A stretch of 5,404 nt of DNA from an uncultured bacterium (GTDB lineage Bacteria > Patescibacteriota > Patescibacteriia > Patescibacteriales > UBA12465): NCBI GenBank assembly GCA_903904095.1, contig CAIVBF010000001.1:1-5404 (forward strand), in the 5' to 3' direction. Made by a program: the position numbers and the translations under genes. The notes under the pieces are model-generated. The model did not search any database and was not told where the DNA came from. It saw nothing but the letters and a program-made list of their open reading frames with translations. Positions within the stretch are counted from its first letter, which is position 1. Every line of letters begins with the position of its first letter. Of the stretch, positions 1 to 5,160 are shown piece after piece.

Positions 1-365
1 AGGTTTGAAGAAATATTCTGAAAAAATGGGCGAACGATAATACTAATATTATTATTGTCTTGTTTAACTTTTTCTAAAGTATCGGCCAATTTAGCACTGT
101 AAAGATTCGCGTAATCTTCATAAACAAAAATCTTTAATTTTCCGTCTGACGCGCCGTATACTTTATCTTCGGAATTAATTTCCGGGCTTGAACTGGCGAC
201 ATAGCTCTGAGCCTGAACGCCGGAAATTTTAGGCAATGGCTTTATTGCCACTTTTTTATTCTTACCGGTCGTGTTGCTAATTTCCAGAATAATGGCGGTA
301 ATTATTATAATTGCGGAAACAGCTAAAACAAAATATTTTTTGCTAGCGGGTTTTTTTTGAAACAT
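1..365 (-). CDS. Membrane-anchored thioredoxin/DsbA-like protein lacking CxxC (3' end outside window)
   Basis: The open frame starts at ATG 365-363 and runs off the left edge, so 121 residues are visible and the C terminus is missing. Residues 1-10 are short and basic. Residues 11-29 form one hydrophobic segment, most likely a signal anchor placing the rest outside the membrane. Residues 30-70 are a polar linker. From about residue 71 the sequence (GASDGKLKIFVYEDYANLYS, then an amphipathic helix and ISIIVRPFF) matches the first strand and helix of DsbA-like thiol oxidoreductases of the Thioredoxin_4 type. Where those proteins have FSDFQCPFC, this one has YEDYANLYS, so both active-site cysteines are replaced (N87, S90), and no cysteine occurs in the visible part. 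Disulfide chemistry is therefore unlikely; a binding or structural role is inferred. It begins 49 bases after gatA with no terminator between, so co-transcription is plausible. The fold assignment is moderate, made by eye. Confidence 0.65.
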   Translation of the reverse strand, partial: MFQKKPASKKYFVLAVSAIIIITAIILEISNTTGKNKKVAIKPLPKISGVQAQSYVASSSPEINSEDKVYGASDGKLKIFVYEDYANLYSAKLADTLEKVKQDNNNISIIVRPFFQNISSN

Positions 366-414
366 ATTTTTTAATTATTTTAAAAGCTCAATAATGATGG
401 GCTAATTTTTATTT

Positions 415-1878
415 TTATTTTTTTGAAATAAATTCGGCAATTTTTAAAATCAAATCTTCTCTTAGACGAGGCCCGATTAACTGAGCGCCAACTGGCAGAC
501 CATCAACTAAACCGGCCGGGATAGAAATAGCCGGCAAACCAGCTAAACTCGCACCACTAACAAAGATATCCTCTAAGTACATCGCTAAAACATCATTAGA
601 ATTGGCCCCGATTTTAAAAGCAGGATGAGGCTCGGTCGGAGTTAATAATATATCTACATCTTTAAAGGCTTTATTAAAATCTTCAATAATCAGAGTTCGC
701 ACGGCCTGGGCTTTTTTATAATAGGCTTCATAATAACCGGCCGACAGAGCGTATGTGCCTAACATAATTCTTCTTTTTGTTTCGGCTCCAAAACCAAGAC
801 CGCGATTTGTTTTATAGAATTCCTGTAAATTAGCAGTTTCATGCTTCGCTAGCCCCCAACCTATTCCATCAAAGCGCGCTAGATTAGAACTTATCTCAGA
901 TGGGGTAATTATATAATAAACGGGCACGCAATATTTTGTATAAGGTAAACTCACTTCTTTTATTTCGGCTCCGGCGGCTTTTAATTTATCAGCCACTGCT
1001 TTCATGTTATTCAAAATTTCGGGATTTAATTCCTTTAAATAATATTCTTTCGGCCAGCCGACTCGCAAGCCTTTTAGAAGTTCGGGATTATTTTTATCAA
1101 AGTCATCTTCAAAATCAAAACTATTAACGGCTTCTTTATAATCGGTAATTTTTTCCGGCGCGCTAGTTGCATCTAATTTATCATTACCAGCGATTTCTTT
1201 TAAGACGACAGCGGTGTCGTACGGGGTTTTAGCTAAAACACCAACGACATCGGTAGAAGAAGTCATTGACAGTAAGCCAAAGCGAGAGACACGGCCATAG
1301 CTAGGTTTTAGACCGACTATACCACAGAAGCTGGCCGGACAACGGACTGAACCGCCCGTATCGGAACCAATCGCAAAAATACACATATTAGCGGCAACGC
1401 CAGCCGTACTGCCCCCCGAAGAACCGCCAGCCACGCGACTTAAATCCAAAGGATTTTTAGTAACGCCATAGGCGGAATTTTCGGTTGAAGCGCCATGAGC
1501 AAATTCATCTAAATTTGTTTTTCCTAACAAGACAGCGCCGGCTTCTTTTAGTTTTCTAATAACGGTCGCATCGTATGGGGCAATATAATTTTCTAAAATT
1601 TTTGAAGCGGCGGTAGTTCTTATTCCTTTGGTTGTAAAATTATCTTTGCATAAATATGGGATACCGAGAAGCTCAGTGCGCTCACCTTTTTTCAAACGCG
1701 CGTCAGCATCTTTTGCCCCGGCTAAAGCGCTCTCTTCACAAACAGTTAGGACGGCATTAATATCGGGATTTAATTTTTTAATCTGAGCGAGACAGGCAGA
1801 CGTTAAATCAAGTGAACTTATTTTACCACTATCTAATTTCAGTCGCGCTTCTTTTATTGTTAGTTCGTTTAAATTCAT
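415..1878 (-). CDS. gatA: Aspartyl/glutamyl-tRNA amidotransferase subunit A
   Basis: GatA is the glutaminase/amidase subunit of GatCAB. It releases ammonia from glutamine, which GatB uses to amidate misacylated Glu-tRNA(Gln) or Asp-tRNA(Asn). The product is 487 residues, the usual length for the family. The amidase signature is intact: the Ser-cisSer-Lys triad is K78 (CKDN), S153 (in GGSSGGS, 151-157) and S177 (in DTGGSVR), each one position before the S. aureus GatA residues K79, S154 and S178. The segment LDEFAHGASTENSAYG (about 123-138) and the C-terminal block LAGLPAISIPAG are also typical. The start MNLNEL gives a normal N terminus. It lies 43 bases after gatC, so the two are probably one operon. 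No clear Shine-Dalgarno precedes the ATG. The stop is TAA. No frameshift or missing catalytic residue is seen. Confidence 0.97.
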   Translation of the reverse strand: MNLNELTIKEARLKLDSGKISSLDLTSACLAQIKKLNPDINAVLTVCEESALAGAKDADARLKKGERTELLGIPYLCKDNFTTKGIRTTAASKILENYIAPYDATVIRKLKEAGAVLLGKTNLDEFAHGASTENSAYGVTKNPLDLSRVAGGSSGGSTAGVAANMCIFAIGSDTGGSVRCPASFCGIVGLKPSYGRVSRFGLLSMTSSTDVVGVLAKTPYDTAVVLKEIAGNDKLDATSAPEKITDYKEAVNSFDFEDDFDKNNPELLKGLRVGWPKEYYLKELNPEILNNMKAVADKLKAAGAEIKEVSLPYTKYCVPVYYIITPSEISSNLARFDGIGWGLAKHETANLQEFYKTNRGLGFGAETKRRIMLGTYALSAGYYEAYYKKAQAVRTLIIEDFNKAFKDVDILLTPTEPHPAFKIGANSNDVLAMYLEDIFVSGASLAGLPAISIPAGLVDGLPVGAQLIGPRLREDLILKIAEFISKK

Positions 1879-1921
1879 AAATTTGAATTATGGGTAATAG
1901 GATTTTGAAGAAGAAAAGTAT

Positions 1922-2209
1922 TTATAAAATTCGTTTTACTTTTAACTGATCATTTTCTAATTCGCCTTGGCTTAAAGCGGCTAGGATTTCTTCCCTGTCC
2001 CAATTTTTTACTTCGTCCTCACGGAAAACATCGCTTAAGCCGCTGACCTGAGCGGTTTCTTTTACTTTTCTGGTATCAACTTCTTTTAGGGTTTTAATAT
2101 AATCTAAAATACTGCCTAAGTCGGAACCTAATTTAAGCATTTCTTCGTCGCTTAGTTTTAAGCGAGACAATTCGGCAATATGTTTTATTTCTTCAATTGT
2201 AATAGACAT
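1922..2209 (-). CDS. gatC: Aspartyl/glutamyl-tRNA amidotransferase subunit C
   Basis: GatC is the small subunit that wraps around GatA and stabilises its contact with GatB in the tRNA-dependent amidotransferase. The 95-residue length is normal. Family hallmarks seen are IEEIKHIAELSRLKLSDEE near the N terminus (about 5-23), then LGSILDYIKTLKEVDT (about 31-46), and the C-terminal FREDEV block (about 62-67) that corresponds to the usual LREDE. The start ATG at 2209 gives the standard MSITIEE start. Only a weak AAAG lies about 5 bases upstream. It is the first gene of a gatC-gatA pair. gatB is not nearby, which is common where the gat genes are dispersed. A candidate promoter lies inside the upstream non-coding RNA region. 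Confidence 0.95.
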   Translation of the reverse strand: MSITIEEIKHIAELSRLKLSDEEMLKLGSDLGSILDYIKTLKEVDTRKVKETAQVSGLSDVFREDEVKNWDREEILAALSQGELENDQLKVKRIL

Positions 2210-2275
2210 ATATCTTTAATTTATGGGAATTTATTTTTTCTTTAAAAAAATTTTAAGTAATCTTTACCAGTTCCT

Positions 2276-2291
2276 TGTTATAATAACTGAG
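2276..2291 (+). promoter_or_regulatory. Extended -10 promoter of the tRNA-like RNA
   Basis: TGT-TATAAT (TG at 2276-2277, TATAAT at 2279-2284) is a perfect extended -10. No good -35 is present at 16-18 bases. Transcription is expected near A2290/G2291, just before the closing helix of the RNA. The surrounding 12-mer TTGTTATAATAA (2275-2286) recurs exactly at the second promoter (2400-2411). Confidence 0.55.
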
Positions 2292-2306
2292 CTGTGGGCC
2301 CGGCAA
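2277..2306 (-). promoter_or_regulatory. Candidate gatC promoter overlapping the ncRNA promoter
   Basis: Read on the minus strand there is TTGCCG (2306-2301), an 18-base spacer, and TATAAC (2282-2277), which would start transcription near 2270 and leave a leader of about 60 nt before gatC. The -10 shares bases with the plus-strand -10 at 2279-2284, and the -35 lies inside the tRNA-like RNA gene. Divergent transcription from one shared AT-rich core would make the two promoters compete. The match is 4/6 and 5/6, so this is a tentative call. Confidence 0.3.
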
Positions 2307-2366
2307 GGTTGCATGGCTAGTTTTGACAACTTAGCTTTCGGAGTTCAATTCTCCGCGGGTCCACAG
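2291..2366 (+). ncRNA. tRNA-like structured RNA with Ala-type identity elements and no normal anticodon arm
   Basis: Seen: a closing helix 2292-2302 with 2356-2366 (11 bp, one G-U), directly abutting a 5-bp T stem (2339-2343 with 2351-2355) whose 7-base loop TTCAATT, flanked by G53 and C61, fits the tRNA T-loop consensus. Counting seven pairs from the T arm makes G2296-C2362 pair 1, G2298-U2360 pair 3-70, and A2363 base 73. G3-U70 with A73 is the alanyl-tRNA synthetase signature found in tRNA-Ala and tmRNA. The D region is only GCAAGGTTGC (4-bp mini-hairpin or unpaired), recalling the stemless D loop of tmRNA. The anticodon arm is replaced by a bulged hairpin (2316-2335; GCTA/TAGC, GTT/AAC, loop TTGAC). 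On the minus strand the G-U would become a C-A mismatch, which favours plus. CCA is not encoded (ACAG follows). The helix continues four pairs past position 1, which is unusual for a tRNA. It could be a degenerate tRNA, a tmRNA-like minimal domain or an unrelated RNA. Confidence 0.5.
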
Positions 2367-2380
2367 GGGGCTAGCTCAAT

Positions 2381-2416
2381 TTGACGGAGAAAAAATAATT
2401 TGTTATAATAATTTTA
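2381..2416 (+). promoter_or_regulatory. Near-consensus sigma70-type promoter of the short RNA
   Basis: TTGACG (2381-2386), a 17-base spacer, and TATAAT (2404-2409) with an upstream TG (2401-2402) match 11 of 12 consensus positions plus the extended -10. Seven bases downstream is A2416, the predicted start. It is the strongest promoter match in the window and drives no protein gene on the plus strand. Confidence 0.7.
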
Positions 2417-2482
2417 GTTGTCAAAACTAGTTATAAGTGCAGCTTGTAAAGCGATAAATTCCTCCGTAAATCGGGGGTTTTT
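2416..2482 (+). ncRNA. Predicted short RNA whose 5' end is antisense to the tRNA-like RNA
   Basis: The RNA is bounded by the strong promoter (predicted start A2416) and an intrinsic terminator ending at about 2482, giving about 67 nt. Its first 15 bases (AGTTGTCAAAACTAG, 2416-2430) are the exact reverse complement of 2317-2331 in the upstream tRNA-like RNA. They can fold as AGTT-GTCAA-AACT, with a loop complementary to the TTGAC loop of that RNA's hairpin. A small middle hairpin is possible (GCTT 2442-2445 with AAGC 2449-2452), followed by an A/U-rich linker and the terminator. No convincing peptide is encoded: only a six-codon GTG frame at 2438 with no ribosome site. It could act as a trans regulator or partner of the tRNA-like RNA. 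Alternatively it is the 3' half of one longer RNA started at 2291. No known family is recognised. Confidence 0.5.
2461..2482 (+). terminator. Intrinsic terminator of the short RNA
   Basis: A six-pair GC stem, CCTCCG (2461-2466) with CGGGGG (2472-2477, one G-U), encloses loop TAAAT and is followed directly by TTTTT (2478-2482). The U-tract follows only on the plus strand, so it serves the plus-strand RNAs rather than ligA or gatC. Confidence 0.7.
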
Positions 2483-2543
2483 ATTATCAAGCGAGTGAGC
2501 GGAGCGAAAGCTTGCTTTCATTTCCGAGCGAGCGCTGATAATA
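2482..2543. repeat. Long imperfect palindrome downstream of ligA
   Basis: The outer arms TATTATCA (2482-2489) and TGATAATA (2536-2543) are exact complements, followed inward by GCG/CGC with one bulged A, CGGA (2500-2503) with TCCG (2523-2526), and a central GAAAGC (2506-2511) with GCTTTC (2514-2519). The arms contain GAGCG-type GC-rich motifs unlike the AT-rich surroundings. It starts at the end of the short RNA terminator and lies 22 bases past the ligA stop, so it may protect or end the ligA transcript, or be a dispersed extragenic palindrome. No second copy occurs in the window. Confidence 0.5.
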
Positions 2544-2565
2544 TGACTGGCGCAAAGCGACAGGC

Positions 2566-4740
2566 CTATTTTATTAACTTCAAAAACTCCTCTTCATTTA
2601 AAATTTTAATTCCTAATTTCTTTGCTTGTTCATATTTTGAACCGGGTTCAGCGCCGACAATAAGGTAATTTGTATCCTTAGTTATATTTTCCTTAACTTT
2701 CCCTCCATACTGCTTTATTTTATCTTTCGCTTCACTTCGTGTCAAACCATCCAAGGAACCGGTCAAAACAAAAATCTTATTATTTAATTCGGAATTTTTT
2801 ATTGAATTTAAGTTAGACGAAGCTTCCGAAGAATTATTCGGATTCAAAGTTAAAGCTAAACCGCTATTCTCAAATTTATCTAGCAGTTTTAAGCTATGAG
2901 TATCGCTCCAAAAACTACCGATACTCTTTGAAACGATCGGCCCGACATCGGCTAAATTTTCTAAATCTTCCCTAGAAAGAGATTGAAAATATTTTATTAA
3001 ATCGCTAATTTTTATCTTTAATTTAGGATTTAAAATCTTTTCGGAATCTAATTTAAGGCTTAAATATTTTTTATAATTATCGGCCAACAATTCGGCGCTT
3101 TCTTCACCGACATGACGGATACCCAGGCCATAAATAAATCTATTTAAACTTAAGATTCGGCGAGAGGCAATCATTTTCAAAACATTATCGGCTTTCTTCT
3201 CGGCAAATCTTTCCAAACTTAAAAGTTCTTCTTTTTTTATATCATATAAATCGGCGGCGTCTTTAATTAAACCGCCATTTAAAAACTGTTCAATTACTTT
3301 CGGACCGAGACCTTCCAAATCGGCGGCGTTTTTGGAAACGAAATGAATAATCTCACGCATCATGACGGCGAAGCATTTTTTATTTGAACAGCGATAGGCG
3401 ACTTCGTCACCAGTTCTAATAACTGACGAATTACAAATTGGACAAAAATCGGGAGCGGCAATTTTCTTCTCATGGCCATTTCTTAGATTTTTTAAAACAC
3501 TGATTACTTTCGGGATTACGTCCCCGCTTCTTTCAATAATAACGGTATCGCCGATACGCAAATCAAGCCGATTTATTTCATCAAAATTGTGCAAGGTTGA
3601 ACGGCTGATTTTTGCCCCGCCGACCTTAACAGGTTCTAAAACGGCCGTCGGCGTTAAGGCGCCAGTCCGACCAACTTGCCAGATTATGTCTAAGATTTTT
3701 GTCGTCGCTTGTTCGGCCGAAAATTTATAGGCCATCTCATAGCGCGGTGCCTTCCCAACGATTCCTAAAGTCAGCCACATTTTTAAATCATTTATTTTTA
3801 CAACCGTGCCGTCAATCTCAAAAGGCAAAGCGGCGCGTTTTTTCTCCACCTCGGCATAAAATTTAAAAACCTCGCCCAGATTTTTAACAACGCGATTTTG
3901 TTTTAAAGTTTTGAATCCTAACAGATTAGCGAGCTTATCCGCCCCCTCTCTAGTTCTTATAATCTCGCCTCGTTCATAACCGTCCAATAATAAATCATAG
4001 GCATAGAAATCTAATTTCCGTTCGGCGGTAATTTTTGAATCTAACTGGCGGATTGAGCCGGCGGCGCCATTGCGCGTGTTAGCGAGTTCGGCTTTACCTA
4101 AACTTAAATATTTTTTATTTAAGGCGGCAAAAACTTTTTTAGACATCACGGATTCCCCGCGAACTTCAATCGTGCCCTTTTCAATCAGCTTAGAGAGTTC
4201 GTTTTTTTCCGTGCTATTTAAACCAAGGGCATTTAATTCCGAGGCGGTCGGAACTCTTAAACGTAAAGGAATACTATTAATCGTCTTAATATTTCCGGTT
4301 ACATTTTCGCCAACCTTCCCGTCGCCGCGCGTCGCGCCTTCAACTAATAATCCATTAACATATCTTAATTTAATCGCGAGCCCGTCCAGTTTTAATTCGC
4401 AATAATATTCTTCACGAATTGTTCTTTTTAGATAATTAACATTTCGCTCTTCCCAGTCGCGCATATCATTTTCGGAAAAAGCGTCAAACAAAGAAATCAT
4501 CGGCGCGGAATGAACCACTTTTTTAAATTTATCAAGCGGTTTGCCGGCCACGCGTTGAGTCGGCGAATCGGGCGTTATCAGTTCTGGGTATTCATTTTCC
4601 AAACGAAATAATTCCATCTTTAAACTATCTAAAGCGGCCGGAGAGATTGTCTCCTCGTCTAAAACGGCGTAATTATAGCGGTGATAATCAATTTCGCTTC
4701 GCAGTTTTTTTATTCTATTTTGGGCCTCGGAAAAAGTCAT
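2566..4740 (-). CDS. ligA: NAD+-dependent DNA ligase
   Basis: LigA seals nicks in replication and repair using NAD+. All domains are present: Ia (1-70), nucleotidyltransferase with CELKLDG (adenylated lysine K117, E. coli K115), TRGDG (137-141), EVRGE (192-196), DGTVVK (310-315) and K339; OB fold with QVGRTGALTP (355-364); zinc finger with C433, C436, C451 and C456; helix-hairpin-helix repeats (about 465-615); and a C-terminal BRCT domain (about 652-724). At 724 residues it is about 50 longer than E. coli LigA, mainly through inserts near 163-188 and 560-585 and a longer Asn/Ser-rich linker before BRCT. In domain Ia, three positions matching the NMN-binding residues H23, D32 and Y35 of E. coli appear as A25, P34 and L37. 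The ATG at 4740 gives a normal N terminus; no Shine-Dalgarno is obvious. Stop is TAG. It is probably transcribed alone from the promoter at 4773-4781. Confidence 0.97.
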   Translation of the reverse strand: MTFSEAQNRIKKLRSEIDYHRYNYAVLDEETISPAALDSLKMELFRLENEYPELITPDSPTQRVAGKPLDKFKKVVHSAPMISLFDAFSENDMRDWEERNVNYLKRTIREEYYCELKLDGLAIKLRYVNGLLVEGATRGDGKVGENVTGNIKTINSIPLRLRVPTASELNALGLNSTEKNELSKLIEKGTIEVRGESVMSKKVFAALNKKYLSLGKAELANTRNGAAGSIRQLDSKITAERKLDFYAYDLLLDGYERGEIIRTREGADKLANLLGFKTLKQNRVVKNLGEVFKFYAEVEKKRAALPFEIDGTVVKINDLKMWLTLGIVGKAPRYEMAYKFSAEQATTKILDIIWQVGRTGALTPTAVLEPVKVGGAKISRSTLHNFDEINRLDLRIGDTVIIERSGDVIPKVISVLKNLRNGHEKKIAAPDFCPICNSSVIRTGDEVAYRCSNKKCFAVMMREIIHFVSKNAADLEGLGPKVIEQFLNGGLIKDAADLYDIKKEELLSLERFAEKKADNVLKMIASRRILSLNRFIYGLGIRHVGEESAELLADNYKKYLSLKLDSEKILNPKLKIKISDLIKYFQSLSREDLENLADVGPIVSKSIGSFWSDTHSLKLLDKFENSGLALTLNPNNSSEASSNLNSIKNSELNNKIFVLTGSLDGLTRSEAKDKIKQYGGKVKENITKDTNYLIVGAEPGSKYEQAKKLGIKILNEEEFLKLIK

Positions 4741-4765
4741 GGCTAATTAATTAGTATCTTATTAA

Positions 4766-4781
4766 CACTTATATTATAGCA
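4766..4781 (-). promoter_or_regulatory. Extended -10 promoter of ligA
   Basis: On the minus strand TGC-TATAAT occurs with TG at 4781-4780 and TATAAT at 4778-4773, predicting a start near 4766 and a leader of about 25 nt. No recognisable -35 lies 16-18 bases upstream. The site sits just after the terminator of the preceding genes, so ligA has its own transcription unit. Confidence 0.5.
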
Positions 4782-4803
4782 TAAAAATAAAAAGGCGAGG
4801 CTA

Positions 4804-4830
4804 AACAAAAACTCCGCGCTAACGGAGCTT
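4804..4830 (-). terminator. Intrinsic terminator after the small membrane protein genes
   Basis: Read on the minus strand, CTCCG (4827-4823), loop TTAGCG and CGGAG (4816-4812) form a 5-bp GC stem followed by TTTTTG (4811-4806). It lies about 43 bases past the stop of the second small gene and ends that unit before the ligA promoter. The plus-strand reading also has T-rich sequence after the stem, so weak bidirectional activity is possible. Confidence 0.65.
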
Positions 4831-4870
4831 TTGAATTTTTTAAAATAAGATTTTTGATTTCCGGCTAGGA

Positions 4871-5110
4871 TTATTTAGCTGGAGTTTCAGTAGCGGCAGG
4901 AGCACCGGCAGCAGCTTTGTTAGCACCAGTGGCTTGGTTGATGAAAGTAACAATATCGTTAACAGTCTTTGTGTTTTGAGCAGTGGCCTGTTCTAACTGA
5001 GAAGTGGCTGTTAAAACATTGTTTAGACGAGTGTTAAATTGCCAAAAAACCATTACTAAAGCTCCTAAAATTAAACCAATAATTAAAGGAAAAACTAATT
5101 CTCTTTTCAT
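4871..5110 (-). CDS. Small single-pass membrane protein, paralogue of its upstream neighbour
   Basis: I do not recognise a named family. With start ATG 5110-5108 the product is 79 residues: basic MKR, a hydrophobic segment at about 5-24 (FPLIIGLILGALVMVF), a polar helical stretch at about 25-60 rich in Q, T and N, then an Ala/Pro/Thr-rich tail (AAAGAPAATETPAK). A longer frame begins at ATG 5206, but it overlaps the upstream gene and adds an Asn run encoded by an AAT/AAC-rich leader. The 5110 start is preferred because it then aligns without gaps to the neighbouring protein (16 identities in 65: M1, K2, P8, L9, L15, F22, F25, L29, N30, A44, I53, V54, F56, N58, T61, A63). It is the last gene of the pair, before the terminator. 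A membrane-tethered coiled-coil or adaptor role is only a guess. Confidence 0.65.
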   Translation of the reverse strand: MKRELVFPLIIGLILGALVMVFWQFNTRLNNVLTATSQLEQATAQNTKTVNDIVTFINQATGANKAAAGAPAATETPAK

Positions 5111-5135
5111 AGTATTATTGTTATTATTATTTGTT
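5111..5135 (-). promoter_or_regulatory. Unstructured AAT/AAC-rich leader before the second small membrane protein
   Basis: The 25 bases upstream of ATG 5110 read on the minus strand as a run of AAT, AAC and AAA triplets without any Shine-Dalgarno. Such A/U-rich single-stranded leaders can recruit ribosomes by openness rather than pairing. Its position directly after a strong hairpin supports the 5110 start rather than 5206, since the upstream start would place hairpin and leader inside the coding frame. Confidence 0.35.
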
Positions 5136-5160
5136 CGGTAAGAACTGACGTTACTTACCG
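5136..5160. promoter_or_regulatory. Stable intercistronic hairpin between the two small membrane protein genes
   Basis: CGGTAAG (5136-5142) pairs exactly with CTTACCG (5154-5160), and AAC (5143-5145) pairs with GTT (5150-5152) inside it, with a 4-base loop and one bulged base: ten pairs in 25 bases. It lies between the stop at 5172 and the ATG at 5110. On the minus strand it is followed by A-rich sequence, so it is not a terminator in the gene direction and more likely affects mRNA stability or processing. On the plus strand a short T run follows after three bases, so a weak plus-strand terminator cannot be excluded. Confidence 0.55.

Noticed and set aside
936..1127. Plus-strand open frame of 63 codons inside gatA
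   Set aside because: It lies antisense within a fully conserved amidotransferase gene, has no ribosome site and encodes no recognisable domain.
2291..2367. Ordinary tRNA gene (anticodon GAC or TGA read from TTTTGACAA)
   Set aside because: No register gives a 5-bp anticodon stem with a 7-base loop, the D arm is too short, and T8 is missing. It is called tRNA-like rather than tRNA.
2297..2370. T-box riboswitch for gatC on the minus strand (GTGGACCCGCG resembles the T-box GUGGNACCGCG)
   Set aside because: The resemblance comes from the complement of the acceptor/T-arm sequence, one base of the motif differs, and no terminator hairpin lies between it and gatC.
2223..2384. Plus-strand 53-codon frame from ATG 2223 (or 23 codons from ATG 2313 with AAGG upstream) crossing the tRNA-like RNA
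   Set aside because: The frame spans the promoter, the paired stems and the T arm, which the RNA structure explains better. No homology is recognised, and such frames across tRNA-like genes are common false calls. A small peptide from ATG 2313 is not fully excluded.
2317..2430. 114-bp MITE-like element with 15-bp terminal inverted repeats
   Set aside because: There is no flanking target duplication, and the T arm and acceptor 3' strand inside the interval pair exactly with sequence outside it, which an insertion would not create.
2438..2458. Six-codon GTG frame, or a GCA-led tag-like frame, in the short RNA
   Set aside because: There is no ribosome site, and the GCA frame runs through the terminator stem without a hydrophobic tag ending.
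4070..4405. Plus-strand open frame of 111 codons inside ligA
   Set aside because: It is a shadow of conserved ligA coding sequence on the other strand, with composition explained by the ligase codons.
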